A program made the position numbers and the translations under genes. Of a DNA stretch of 64,000 bases, positions 49,616-60,689 are shown piece by piece (within the stretch, counting starts at the first letter, position 1; each line of letters opens with the position of its first letter). The notes below the pieces were generated by a model that was not told the origin of the DNA, made no database searches, and worked only from the letters and a program-made list of their open reading frames with translations. Source of the DNA: Rhipicephalus microplus (taxonomy: Eukaryota; Arthropoda; Arachnida; Ixodida; Ixodidae); contig NC_134702.1 of assembly GCF_043290135.1 (NCBI RefSeq), positions 86,177,317-86,241,316 on the forward strand, written 5' to 3'.

Positions 49616-50780
49616 CATGCTTTCCTGGCTAGACTGACAAATTACCTCGAAGACAATGATTTTTTCCCACACACCATGATTGGCTTCCGCAGGCATCTTT
49701 CAACGCAGGATGCCATGTTGCAGCTTAAGCATCACATCATAGACAGTACCGGACGCTCCACTAAGGGCATACTTGGTCTTGATCTGAAGAAGGCTTTTGA
49801 CTCTGTCACGCATAGCACCATTCTAAATCAGGTCAATACCCTAAACTTGGGGCTTCGCATGTACAACTATATGAGGGCATTTCTTGTGGGCAGAACGGCC
49901 ACGATCACTGTGGGAGCACTCAGGTCGCTCGAAATAACCTTAGGAAGTGCGGGTACCACACAGGGTTCCGTGATCTCTCCCGCGTTGTTTAACTTCGCCC
50001 TCATTGGTCTTTCTTCAAAACTTCAAACCATGAAAGGACTAAATCACACCATTTACGCCGACGACATCACCCTCTGGGTGTGCGATGGCAGTGACGGTTC
50101 TATTGAACAGAAAACAGGAGGGGATTGACACAGTCAAACGGTATTTACAAGGAACTGGACTATCCTGCTCGGCGGAGAAATCTGAGCTACTGCTGTATCG
50201 CCCTACACTTAGAGGTCTGCCACCCAAACAACATCCCCAAGCGAAGGCACACGCTGATATAAAACTCACTACAAGCGATGGTCAGGCCATACCCACCGTG
50301 GACAAAATCCGAGTGATAGGTTTGATCATAGAAAGTAAGGGTACCAACGGAGAGACAGTTCGCAACATTGAAGCCAGAGTGTCTAACACGATGTGCCTCA
50401 TTAGGTGCATTACCAATAAACACAAAGACATGAAAGAGGCCAGCATCATCTGTTTGATCCAATCATCTGTTCTAAGTCACATCACCTATACGGCGGCGTA
50501 CCACCGATGGTTCACCGCGCAAAAGTCAAAACTCAACAGCCTAATTAGGAAAAGTTACAAACAAGCGCTAGGTTTGCCTCAAAACACCCGTACCGAACTA
50601 CTCCTTCAACTTGGTTTACACAATATCCTTGAGGAACTTATCGAGGCGCAACAAATCCCCAATTCGAGCGTTCAGCCAAGACTAAGCCAGGCCGCCAGAT
50701 TCTATGTAATCTCGGTATTTCTTACCACACTCAACACGGAGACAAACACGACATACCACGCATTATTCGTGCTATGCTAA
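49616..50780 (+). pseudogene. I-clade LINE ORF2, RT palm and thumb
   Basis: The frame resumes with AFLARLTNYLEDNDFF, then HTMIGFRRHLSTQDAML, GILGLDLKKAFDSVTH (motif A), TTQGSVISPALFNFAL (motif B) and IYADDITLWVCDG (catalytic FADD-type box, near 50055). A frameshift near 50100 moves it to the frame that continues QEGIDTVKRYLQGTGLSCS, LIRKSYKQALGLPQNTR and LGLHNILEELIEAQ, the thumb segment also seen at 960-1060. The end at 50780 is a frameshift, not the true stop. Confidence 0.87.
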
Positions 50781-51560
50781 CAGTACCACCCATACCAAGA
50801 AACATGCACCCTGAAAACAACAAGGGCAGAGGTGTCAGTAGAGCCAGGGCCATGTCAAAGATGTTTGGGCGCAACCACGAGGCAGTCTTGGTCGACGCAG
50901 CACGCTACCAGGAACGTCACTGCTTCGTGGCTGCTGTCGTAGACCACACACAACAATGCAAAAGCAGCGCGTCAATCATCCCACGAAACGTAGAAACGGC
51001 AGAGGAAGTGGCTATCGCGATTGCCGTAGCGCACACTAACGCCTCATGCGTAATAAGCGACTCGCAGACAGCCGTTCGAAACTACGCCAGTGGCAGAATC
51101 TCCCCCGAGGCATTGCGTATTCTTAGTACAGGCAAAAAAATTCACGAGGCGGACAAATACGTACACATCTTGTGGTTCGCTGCCCACAAACCTCTAGGTA
51201 ACGCGGAGGCCAGTCCGAATGAAGTGGTGCACAACGTGGCTCGATGTCTTACGTTCTGAGTCACGTCAGACGAAGTGGCCACCCAAACGGACCTTTCTGC
51301 GCCGTTGTGGAAATGGGACGATCGGCTCACTAAATTTAATGACATAATTCAACACTATAGACTGCAAAGGCGGGAGTACTCTCCGCCTCACTCCAAGCTA
51401 AATCGGGCCCAGTCCGTTCAGTGGCGGCAGCTACACACGCACATACACGAACCCTGTCATCATGCACCACATATATCCCGAAGTCTATAGTTCTAATCTA
51501 TGCCAGTACTGTACCACCAGAGCCACTCTTGACCATATCCTACGGAAATGTCTAGCGTTA
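50774..51560 (+). pseudogene. I-clade LINE ORF2, RNase H and terminal CCHC
   Basis: RNase H shows Asp in AVLVDAARY, Glu in ETAEEVAIAIAVAH, Asp in CVISDSQTAVRNYASGR and His in LWFAAHKPLGN, followed by NEVVHNVARCLTF. A stop at 51257 interrupts the frame. Downstream pieces read KFNDIIQHYRLQRREYSPPH and then CQYCTTRATLDHILRKC (about 51503-51555), the C-terminal zinc knuckle. Frame changes separate these pieces. Compared with the related domain at 1290-1650, the two copies are clearly diverged. Confidence 0.85.
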
Positions 51561-51765
51561 GTCCGAAATTCTGGGTTGCGGCCTCCAATGAAGACCTTCG
51601 GGCGCGTTGGCGGACTGCACTGCTCGCTTCGGGCCTGAACAAACAACTTTGGGCGATCCAGCAGGCCAAGGAAGATGCCGGGAGTCACGGTCTCTCCGTT
51701 GGCCTCTAGGTGGGAGCCCATCGCAGAAATCTGCCGGAAATAAAGCCTATATCTCTCTCTGTGGC

Positions 51766-52020
51766 TCACGCTCAACGCAGCCCCATGAGCAGAAAGCGGC
51801 TAAAAACCAGCGAATGCTCAAAGCGATGCATAGATGGTACATGCTCATCGTCGTGCGCTACACAAACACCCCTTCGATAACTTTCTGCGGCCACACTGTC
51901 GCAGCTCTGTTGCGCAATTGTGCAATCGCCCGTCAAAAGCCATCCTATTGTGTGGCAAGGACGTGGCATAGCACGATCGCGTGCACACTAAGGTCCTTAG
52001 TGCGGAAAATTCGAAGGGGT
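51766..52020. other. no recognisable gene
   Basis: A minus-strand frame (51772-51969) shows no family resemblance. Nothing else was seen. Confidence 0.35.
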
Positions 52021-52340
52021 TGGTGGTGGTGGTGAAAGCATTTATTATTATATTTACAGCGAGAAGTATCAATAAGGTGGGTCTGAAAGGCCCGCCTTTC
52101 ACAAACACTAGGAGGGATCCCTAGCCCGGTATTCCTGCAGCTGCAGTGGCAGCTCGAGCTCTAGCCAAGAATGCCTGTTGGGCTTGAAGGTCAGAGAAGC
52201 TGAGCAGGACAGCTTCCTAGTGCTGTCGCGTAGGGCAGGGGTGGGGTGGGTAGGTTGGATTTGAGGGGAATACCCACACCATGTGATAGGTGTCAAGAAT
52301 CCTCCGCACAGTGCCGCCACGCGCCCGGGAAGATGGAATT
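52021..52340 (-). mobile_element. I-clade LINE 3' end (minus strand)
   Basis: On the minus strand the frame ends FLARARAATAAAGIPG then a stop, the alanine-rich terminus typical of I-clade ORF2 in ticks. A 3' UTR with AATAAA and a (CAC)n tail follows (GGTGGTGGTGG at about 52020-52034 on the plus strand). Only about 300 bp remain. The 3' UTR differs from those of the LINEs ending at 2137 and 51765, so this is a third I-type subfamily. Confidence 0.7.
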
Positions 52341-52539
52341 AGTTAAAAACCATTTCAAAATGTTCTGTTGCCCAATATTATTTCTAACACTTGTAGGAAT
52401 TCGAGGCATAGGCTAGCCCGAGAAGCCCTCAGGGAAGAGATGGAGACCGACAGAAACCATGTTTACTGCTCGGAACCCACACCGCAACTGCCCGCTGCCA
52501 GCGGCTGCCGCGTGCCACGAGTGCACACGCAACCGTCAT

Positions 52540-53593
52540 TGTCCTCTTATTCCAGACGTCGGTGCGCTCGTGGTCACCACTCCCAAACTACCCTTTCCTT
52601 TTCGGTGAAAGTGGAAAAGAGATCTGCTGCAGTAGCAGTTAACCCTGGCCACGACGGACCACACTTGGTGCACAAGCCCAAATGCTGGTGTAGTCTGTCC
52701 GCAACTCCATGTGGACCTCATGGGCTGCCAGCTCCTCGTGGTGTTCGTAAGTCTGTCTTCCTTTACGGCTGGCCTGCTGCTTGGAGTGCGAGGTAGAAGC
52801 GCTGGGGCCACAGTTGCCAGAGTGTACACACCTGATATCGTCCTTTGGAACCTTTGGCTCCAGCACCATTTATGCCTGGTTTAAGCTTTTGATGGCTAAG
52901 CACATATTCTACCTTCACTTGATGCTCCTTACCCTTGAAGTGCCTCTCGAGCTCATCGCCATGAGTGAGCACTGACGTTTCGCAGATGCATCTTTTGTGG
53001 TCACCAGGTTGCATTCTTTATCGGTGCCACCGGCCTGGGCACCGTCTTTCGCGTCCTAGTCGTGCGTATCACGCGCCGTCTATTTATGTACTGCGGGGCT
53101 GTCCGTGATGTGATCCTCCATCTATTACCTTTGGGCTATGCCTAAGGCATCATTCACGTCATGCATGATATCTGCATCATCGACGTCTATGCATTTCATG
53201 TCTTCGTCCCACTCGGAATCTTGAGGCGTGCCGTCGCCCTCCTTGTGATACTCGACTTCAACGTCAGAAGCTGCTTCCCAGTTTTCAGCGGCCTCTCCCT
53301 CAGCGCAGTCTTCTCCTCCGGCATCCACATGAGCGACCTGCTCCTCACGATCCTGAGACTCCATGGCCTTTCTCGGGTCGTGCGACTCCTCCACAGCTTC
53401 ACCGTCGTCCTCCCAAACTTCCTCATCGCAATGCTGAGACCCTTCGGCCTCTCCTTCGCTTCTTCCTCGTTCGTGAACCCCTCAGCGTTCAGAATCTCCG
53501 CACCTTTGTCAGCGCACCCTTCATCACCCTCCGGAGTAGCCTCATCGACTACTTCCTTCACGTGCGCAGCGCAGTCCAGCTTTTTATCAGCGT
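52540..53593 (-). pseudogene. relic of an acidic, zinc-finger-like protein, family unknown
   Basis: Reading down from 53593 on the minus strand, a Glu/Asp-rich sequence is open apart from one frameshift near 53456: HVKEVVDEATPEGDEG, EVWEDDGEAVEESHDP, EGEAAENWEAASDVEVEY, ending DVNDALGIAQR and two stops at about 53128. Further on, a C2H2/U1-like unit appears (CICETSVLTHGDELERHF followed by KGKEH), then a Cys/His-rich tail. The absence of introns over 1 kb, the stops and the frameshift suggest a processed copy or a transposon accessory gene. Its 5' part is cut by the minisatellite element at 53594. I do not recognise the family. Confidence 0.45.
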
Positions 53594-54360
53594 CTTTTAG
53601 GGGCGAAGCTCCTTAAAGCGGCACCCGTTTGTCCCTCGCAGTCGTAGTCGTAGTGATAGTGTGTAACCAGTGTTACATTTTGACCTGCAAGATGGTGCCG
53701 GCGCGAGATTTCTCCTGTGCTTTCTTGAACAATAAAAAGTTCGCAGCGTGCGCGTTAACTAAAAGCCGAATGCTTCTGTCTCTCATTCCCCATTTGCAGC
53801 CATTGGCATGTACATTGAGCACTATCTGACAAGTAAGGGATGCTACGTTATACTCGCCGGGCGTAACCTCCTGGGGTTTATAAAGGTTTAGCGAGCGTTT
53901 GGCCGCAGTGCCATGATTACAGTGAACTAGTATATACCATGAAGTCGAGGTGGTTAAAGGTGGGAAGTAGACACGAAGCGCAAGCCGTAAGAAAAACTGC
54001 GTGTGCCACCTCTCGTTTAGTCCTGGGAATGTCCGCTGGATGACGGTGCTTCTGTATCGAGAATATATGATAAAAAGATGCGAGATGGTGGTACTTGGAG
54101 TGTTGAATAGATGGACGAACGGACACACAGACAGATGCATGGACGGACTCACGGATTGCTGCACCGACGGATGGACGCATGGACGGATGCAGGGGTGGAC
54201 GCATGGACGAACGCAGGGACGGACGCACAGATGTACGTGCGGATGCACGGACGGTCACACAGACGGACGCATGGACGGACGGAAGCAAGAACGAATGGAC
54301 GGACGGATGCTTCGCCCCACTCTTCATCATTTACTCCGAGGATATGCTGCATTTTTTTTT
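53594..54360 (+). mobile_element. minisatellite composite element, copy C
   Basis: It is complete: leader CTTTTAGGGGCGAAGCTCCT, body (TTACATTTTGACCTGCAAG, CAATAAAAAGTTCGCAGCG, GAACTAGTATATACCATGAA), GGAC-rich array at about 54111-54310, tail GCTTCGCCCCACTC, CTCCGAGGATATGCTG and a T run. The body is about 85-90% similar by eye to copies B and E. It truncates the acidic relic next to it. Confidence 0.8.
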
Positions 54361-54515
54361 ACTAGCAGACGCTGCCTGCGTCAGCGTTGCGAGGCGAGAG
54401 TGGCGGAGGAGAGCGGCAACCTTGCTGGTGTCTTCCTGGGCCGGCCCGAGACGCAAGCATGCGCAGTGGTGTAAAAGTACTTGTTGTTGGGCTTGTTGGT
54501 ATAACATTCCGAAAA

Positions 54516-54640
54516 AATTATTTGAGCGCAAACACACTACACATTCACGTACACACACACCCAGGTATCAAACAAGCTGCGTGTTTGATGCCTGTGTGTG
54601 TGTGTACGTGAATGTGTAGTGTGTTTGCGCTCAAATTATT
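54516..54640. repeat. long hairpin, 59-bp arms, 7-nt loop
   Basis: Arms 54516-54574 and 54582-54640 are complementary with about three mismatches around the loop AGCTGCG. The arms contain an ACACAC tract and the word TTGAGCGCAAACACACTAC. This is close to a perfect palindrome and would form a strong cruciform or a precursor-like RNA hairpin. Confidence 0.95.
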
Positions 54641-55280
54641 TTTGACATGCGTAGTAGGGTTGTACGGAGAGAGCGTTTCACAGGCTTGTCAAAGAGGTGC
54701 TTCGCAGCTTATAAGCTAGGACTTGATAGGGTGGCTGTAGGTGCTAGACCTGCACGCTCACACTACCTTTCCGAAAAACGAAGCGGAAAAGGCAAACAAG
54801 AAGTGTCAAAATGCTACCAAGAAGAATAGTCGAATTTTTAAATGTTTTCCTTAAGAACTGGCTTTTTGTCCTGATGAGTTTTGTGTATATAAAAAGTGGT
54901 TAACGATTTAGAGTATACTAGGTACTCTACTATGGGAGAGCATAAAGCCGTCCCGTAGGCCTCTTGCGGTGCCCTAGAAAATAGATGACATTGCCATTTC
55001 CTACCAAGGCGAAAGCCTCGCAAGAATGAAACTCGCATATTGTAACGTGTTATCGCAGCGTGCAGATCAAGCAACAATGCCGGCAAAGTGGTTTTAAGGC
55101 ACTATCTCTCAATACAGTTTAAAGGAACATTGAAGTAAAATAATAAGTTATGTCAGAGTGAAAGATATATGTATGAATACGCCTTCAATGACAATTTATT
55201 CAACAGCAGTGTCCTATCTACTGAGGAATTAATGTAAATGCATGGCAACACACTCACTACGAGTACGCAAAAGGATCCCG
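54641..55280. other. no recognisable gene
   Basis: Short overlapping frames only; AT-rich. No RNA gene or terminal repeat was seen. Confidence 0.4.
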
Positions 55281-55294
55281 ATTACGTCAGAGTT

Positions 55295-55495
55295 GATTGA
55301 TATGTGGAGTTTAACGTCCCAAAATCACCATATTATTATGGGAGATGCCGTAGTGGAGGGCTCCAGAAATTTCGACCACCTGAGGCTCTTTAACGTGCAC
55401 CCAAATCTGAGCATACGGGCCTACAACATTTCCGCCTCCATCAGAAATGCAGCCGCCGCAGCCGGGATTCGATCCCGCGACCTGCGGGTCAGCAG
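55295..55495 (-). mobile_element. Ruka-like SINE, 5'-truncated
   Basis: On the minus strand it begins CTGCTGACCCGCAGGTCG, after the A-box region, keeps the B box (GGATCGAATCC, altered from GGTTCGAATCC) and the body and tail seen at 30619-30864. A 14-bp target duplication flanks it (ATTACGTCAGAGTT at 55281-55294 and ATTACGTCCGAGTT at 55496-55509, one mismatch). Loss of the A box means this copy lacks a full polymerase III promoter. Confidence 0.9.
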
Positions 55496-55732
55496 ATTAC
55501 GTCCGAGTTACCGCCTACAATCATTCACTAGTAATCGAACTAGCGGCACTAAATAAAGAACTTTCCGTGCATAAAGAGCCGTAATAAAATGATGCATGTT
55601 CGTTTCTGTTTCATTAATAGAAAAAAGAACCACCAGGCGTCACTATGGGGAATGACTCAATTGGTTCAAAAGTTAAATTTTAAAATTTTTGCCTGGTTGA
55701 ACTGAACAGGTCGCGCCATCTTTGGCGCCCTG

Positions 55733-55737
55733 TTCCT

Positions 55738-55788
<51 letters not shown>

Positions 55789-55818
55789 CTCTTTCTTTCT
55801 GTCTTTCTTTCTTTCTTT
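55733..55818. repeat. (CTTT)n microsatellite
   Basis: About 20 TTTC units with two small interruptions. Confidence 0.95.
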
Positions 55819-55906
55819 TTTATTAGCTTATTAAGAACAATAGAAAATTGTCCAAGAAGACGCGGCTAAAGGCAAATATTGCCTGACTGGGCCGTGCCAT
55901 CCATAC

Positions 55907-55921
55907 AACAACAACAACAGC

Positions 55922-55955
<34 letters not shown>

Positions 55956-56017
55956 GCAGCAGCGGCAGCAGTGGCGGCGGCGGCAACAGCAGCACAAGCA
56001 GCAGCAGCAGCAGCAGC

Positions 56018-56048
<31 letters not shown>

Positions 56049-56156
56049 GCAGCGGCGGCTGCGGTGGCGGCGGCGGCAGCAGCAGCAGCACCAGCAGCAG
56101 CAGCGGCGGCAGCAGCAGCAGCAGTGGCGGCGGCGGCGGCGGCAGCAGAAGCAGCA
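55907..56156. repeat. (CAA/CAG/CGG)n trinucleotide tract
   Basis: About 83 triplets in phase: CAA first, then alternating blocks of CAG and CGG/GGC with few interruptions. All frames are open and give poly-Q, poly-R and poly-A (or poly-L/P/C on the other strand), so the open frames carry no evidence of a gene. It ends in AAAAAGACATTCC and AT-rich DNA. Confidence 0.95.
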
Positions 56157-56469
56157 GAAAAAGACATTCCAAAAATAAAACAGTACATGGAAATCAAATA
56201 CTACCCCTCTGATCAATATTACACAGTCATAGAGCAAAAAAAAGAAGAAAAGAAAACAGTACTATTTTACAAAAAAATGCACGCACTACTCCAGAGCCGA
56301 AAAAGAAAATCGCATTATACTCAACTACACCCCCCTCCCCCCCAAAAAACTAGGAACAACTTGTAGGGCTCGCAATTCACATGGGGGGAGAGAAACAGAA
56401 CAATCAACACAATATACATAACATTCATACAGAACCATAGTATTCTTTTATTTACATTAGTCCTCTGAA

Positions 56470-57090
56470 AATAATAATTATTTTATTGTTTTTTGATACG
56501 CTTGCTTCCTAATTTTGTATTTGAGGAGATCTATGGTAAAAGTATAGTCATTGAGGAGGTTAGGAATTTGAACAGCAAGTTTTTGTTCTCCGTAGCCTGT
56601 TCTGCTGTGTGGTATAAATACAGAGCTATTTCTGAATTTGTAGCCTGTCGCTTTCACACTGTACTTTCCCTGGAAGCAATGTTTGTTAGATTTAAATTGC
56701 CGCATAATTTCAAGGAATAGTTTGTATGTGTAGAGTGTTTGGGTGCATCTTTAATATTTTATTTTGGGATTAAATTTGGGCACTTGTCATTCTTTCTAAA
56801 TTTTCTATTGCACGTAGCACATGGTTCTGAAGCATTTGAAGTGATCCTAAATTATACTGCGTTGTAGTCGACAAAACTAGAAGACATTACGTTAAACGGA
56901 AATGTATAAGTGCGTTGTAGATATGGTGCTTCACGCTTGTTGGTAGTATATATCGCAGCCTGTTTAATGCACTTACAGTGCGGGCAATACTACCAAATAC
57001 CGTTGAACCAATTACGCCTGCCATATCGGAGGTCATGGCAGGAAGTTGTTTAATGGCCGTTGTTGGTGCTATGACTCCCGACATTTTCGC
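56470..57090 (-). pseudogene. LINE ORF2 C-terminus, CR1/L2-like (minus strand)
   Basis: On the minus strand the frame reads SIARTVSALNRLRYILPTSV, HHIYNALIHFRLT, a stop, then STTTQYNLGSLQMLQNHVLR, the post-RT thumb of CR1/L2/Jockey-type LINEs (LxRLRxxLPxxVxxxxYxALIxxxLxYCxxVW). A later piece reads HSRTGYGEQKLAVQIPNLLN and ends IRKQAYQKTIK with a stop, the typical C-terminus (RTxYGxxxxxYxxPxLxN). No RNase H or zf-RVT follows. Stops and frameshifts show that it is dead. The exact clade is uncertain. Confidence 0.75.
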
Positions 57091-58969
57091 TCCGCTGCTA
57101 CTAGTGCCAGTGAACGTGCAGTAAAGTCAGGCAACGTTGTGCACGGCAACAATGATGTGAAAGTTTCTACTTGAGGCACGCAATTTGAAGCCTTCTAACG
57201 CGATGCGGAGCACTAAAACGTGATTTTATTTGAGAAGAAGAACTTTCTTGGCACAAAATTAATCCGAGGTTTCTGGGCCTCTATTTCAGCAATCAACATC
57301 AACCTAATATTCGCCTTTAGTGTTCAAAAAAAAAAAACTTTAGAACTTTCTGCTAAGTCGACTTCGCGTTAGTTAAGGAGCTCGAAGGATTTTCAAAATC
57401 GGCTCTTTGTCAGAGACATTGCAAATGCGGGAACTTTTCGCAGGAATTTCATAGGTAATTCTTCTTGTAACTCAACAGATATCATATTACGGTGGTTAAG
57501 CGGAATATGGGTATAGTGTTCCTAAACCATTTATAACCAGCCTGTTCCATATTTTTCTTTACGGGCCACGTGGATGACCTAAATACAACATTGCTGTTCT
57601 TTCTTCTCAGTCATGCTTTTCTGAAATAAAACTGGTGCATTCCTTCCACTTTATGTCAGGGCAAGACTATGTGGTCTTTACATTCTATACAATCGGACAC
57701 CGAAATAGCTGCTGTAAATACACCCTTTTTACTGCTCTTCCTAATGTCTACGCGCTTCATACTGTTTTTTCGCACTTCCGAAAATCTTGCATTCAATATA
57801 TAACTGTCCATACCCGTACATTGTGTAAAGAATGGAAATTTATAATGGACAATATATCTGCACAGAATTTGCTGAGCCGTTGTCTGCTCCTGACAGAAAC
57901 AATGCTATGACTTTCAGTTCGAGCACTGGAGTGCTACCGATGATTCGTCACGTGTATAAAAAGTAAACATTATAACGAATGGCCAGGAAAAACAACTTAA
58001 AGAAGAAGCGACAGGTACCATATGGTGTGATAAAGAATTGGGGTGCGAGAATATGAGCACAAATGCTGCCCGAGACATAGAATAACACAAAGGCACAAGG
58101 GAAAAAGGGCTTGTGCTGCCTGTCTGTTGCTGTGTGTTTCGCACAAAATCACCGCGCTGACGTTTAGCATTATGAAGTTCTAGGTCAGCAATAAATTCTT
58201 TTATAACTAAGTGAACTTCAAGGCAGATTCTAATAATATAAAGTACTGCCAATCGAACCGAATATTTTATATTTCTGAAAACCAACAGTGCATGCTGACA
58301 GTTGCAAATCTGTTTGCACCAACAAGTCGTGCAAGAGTTACCGTACAGCAAATAATCTACAGAACATTAGGACATTGCGTGCGCTCATTTTTTCCCGTAC
58401 CAAATATCCAGTTGTTTATTGCTATCAAGAAGAATGAACGACTGCTGCGTATTCTTAAAGAGCATCGAATCTATTTCAGACGTCACTATTAGTCCAACTA
58501 GACAGAACCGCCCCTCTTTATACACACTAGTGAAGTGTTAGTCGTGTTGTCGTCATTTGATCCCATGCTTTCTACACAGGGGTAAGCAACTAAAACTGAT
58601 TGGGACGCCCATTATCTGAAAAAAACGTACGCTTGTCTTGGGTGCCACAGGATAATATAGAAATTTTGTTCACAATTGTTCTGAAGACTCCATATATCCG
58701 CTCACCGAACTGACAAACGTGCCTGAGAAAGTTCTCTGGAGACAACAAGAGCCGAAATCCTTTGATGGACTTGAATGTAGATGTACTGCATATGGTTTAA
58801 TCTTTGCTGCCCATTCCCAAAGCACCTGATTTTTAAAACCTTTAGTACTTCACACGCATGTAGCATCAAGAAATGTAGATGCCTTTCGTATGCAGCCTCA
58901 TTAAGGAACACTGCACCCACTGTCATACGAAAGCCGTAGAGAGAGAAATGAGAAAAAAGGAAGGCAGGG
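57091..58969. other. no recognisable gene
   Basis: AT-rich. Open frames at 57635-57910, 57914-58351 and 58211-58492 show no family resemblance. No repeats were seen. Confidence 0.4.
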
Positions 58970-59527
58970 AGGACGAAAGCCGTAGATTGCAAACACGCGA
59001 AGCGGCTTATTCTACCGTGGAGCGAGAGGTTCTTACTCTTATGTGGGTGGTCCGAAAAGTTTATATATACTTATTTAGACGCACGTTCATTCTACAGAGT
59101 GACCACAAATCACTTGTGTACATCAAGTTGACAAAGCATGAATACAGTGGCGTATTACGGTGAAGCGTCACACTTATAAAGAACAATTTTTCGGTTGAGT
59201 ACATAAGAGGTGGTGAAAATATAGGCGCTGGGTTTATGACCCATTTGACAACTCTGTGATCAACGTCTACACAAAGATATGGTGCGTATGGGTATGAATG
59301 TCGTTTGGTGTTCACCCTACACTGCGACACTATACTGCATCATGACGGTTTGCTTCTGAGACTTGTTTCTTTTTTTATGGTGTACACTTCCTGGCCATAT
59401 GTGCCGATTGTGCGGGTCATGGAACTGCTGTGGTGTGCATCGGTGCTAACGTGCGTGTTTCCGTCAGCGAACGAACGTGTCCCACGAGCCTTCAGTTCTT
59501 CTACCAGAACTTAAAGGGGGGGGGTGA
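58970..59527 (+). pseudogene. Ty3/gypsy fragment: RNase H piece and 3' end with purine tract
   Basis: From 58978 the frame reads SRRLQTREAAYSTVEREVL, MWVVRKVYIYLFRRTFILQ and SDHKSLVYIKLTKHE, the gypsy RNase H/connection region (family: SR.L...E..Y...E.E.LA, F.L.TDHK.L). A stop follows and the frame changes to VEYIRGGENIGAGFM. Integrase is absent. The sequence goes on to a terminal stretch ending at a run of nine G after ACTTAAA (59510-59526), which looks like a polypurine tract with a possible LTR starting TGATGGGATG. Internal deletion is inferred. Confidence 0.75.
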
Positions 59528-60011
59528 TGGGATGAAGTAATTTAAAAATGAAAGAGTAGCAGACTACAGCGTTGCTTAGCCTAGAAAAAGACGAAAATTA
59601 AGAGACACTTGAATCTCGGGCATGGAAAGAACAATTACGCCATCTCCTGCTAAAGGAAACCATCTGTAGATGCGAAGCCCCGGGCGCTAACGCTTACAGC
59701 AGCGTTGACGCTGACCTCATTGCGTCATTGTGCAGCAGAGAAACTTGGGAGGCGGAAAGCAAAGTGATGAACCAGTGTTTCCTACTGGAGCATGCCGATT
59801 ACTGGTAATGGAAAATTAGAGACGGAAAATGCCATTTAGTCACAGAAACGCGCCACCCGCTTTCAGTTTCCGTGCACGCTGCGAATTTTGATGTTCCACA
59901 AGTCACCAGAAAAATCTACCCCCCCCCCCCCCGCAGTATACCTTGAAGGTAAGATCCAGTGCCTATATATACGTAGTGGCCAATGAGCGGTTGTGCAGCG
60001 TGACCAGTCGG
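59528..60011. other. possible LTR remnant; poly(C) run
   Basis: The sequence following the purine tract might be part of a 3' LTR, but no second copy exists here to prove it. A run of 14 C is at 59919-59932. No gene seen. Confidence 0.3.
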
Positions 60012-60440
60012 TTTTTTAGGGGCGAAGATCCTTACGCTATGGGTCATACGTCCCATGTCGTCGTCGTAGTAGCCAGTTTTCGAAGTCATACAATTGCATT
60101 GCATGTCAATAAAAATGGTGTCACAGCATATCCACGGAGTGAATTGTGATAAGTGGGATGAAGCGACCATCAGTTCACGGGTGCTTTCATGCGTGCATCC
60201 GTGCGTCCGTCCGTGCAGTAGTTCTTCCGCCTGTCTGTGTGTCTTTCTGTCCGTACATGCATCCATCAGTCTGTCCGTACGTCCCTTCGTTCGATGTCTG
60301 TTTGTCTGTCCTTCCACACGTGCGTCCGGTCGTGTGTCCGTCCATGCGTTCGTTCGCCCGTCCGTGCATTCGTCCCTCCGTTCGGATGGATACTTCACCC
60401 CACTCATCTTCATTCATTCCCGGGACATTGTCGCGAGGTG
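60012..60440 (+). mobile_element. minisatellite composite element, copy D (inverted tail)
   Basis: The leader TTTTAGGGGCGAAGATCC is followed by an inverted tail (ATATCCACGGAGTGAATTGT, GTGGGATGAAGCG). A GTCC-type array comes next (about 60185-60385), then a forward tail (GGATACTTCACCCCACTC, CATTCATTCC). The array is thus bracketed by inverted copies of the tail, unlike copies A-C. Frames through the array are repeat artefacts. Confidence 0.7.
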
Positions 60441-60689
60441 AAAATAACAGGATACAGGACGATGGTTAGATGAGGAAAAACGAGGTCAGTATTAACGGAA
60501 CAAAAGAGCAGCCGCTTCGACGACGTCTTCCTCGGAGGAACCGTGGGTGCTGTCCGCGCTCATCACTTCGTCGTCCCCTGTCTTCTTGTCCGGCCTTTAG
60601 CCGTGACATTAGCCTCCCATTCAAAAAAGCATCATCCCGATGCTTTATAATCGAAGTGTTTTGTACTCGTTGGAAACTCATGAGTTCAT

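Larger units (their letters stand above)
45561..51765 (+). mobile_element. I-clade LINE, near full length, decayed and interrupted
   Basis: The element has a 5' region, ORF1 with zinc knuckles, then ORF2 with endonuclease, RT, RNase H and a terminal CCHC motif, and it ends at an AATAAAG followed by a TCTCTC-rich tail near 51735-51765. This is the I-clade layout, the only common LINE clade with a C-terminal RNase H. An LTR plus leader lies at about 49220-49615 within the RT. The 5' boundary is uncertain; a frame at 45588-45917 (SSGIARHQVPGGDLNFDTFT) may be 5' UTR or unrelated flanking DNA. Confidence 0.88.

Noticed and set aside
53673..54330. (VHPCVRP)n proteins on the minus strand
   Set aside because: Reverse reading of the GGAC array in composite copy C.
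55823..56366. Poly-Q, poly-R, poly-A and poly-L/P/C open frames
   Set aside because: Products of the CAG/CGG tract in six frames; no flanking domain or exon signal.
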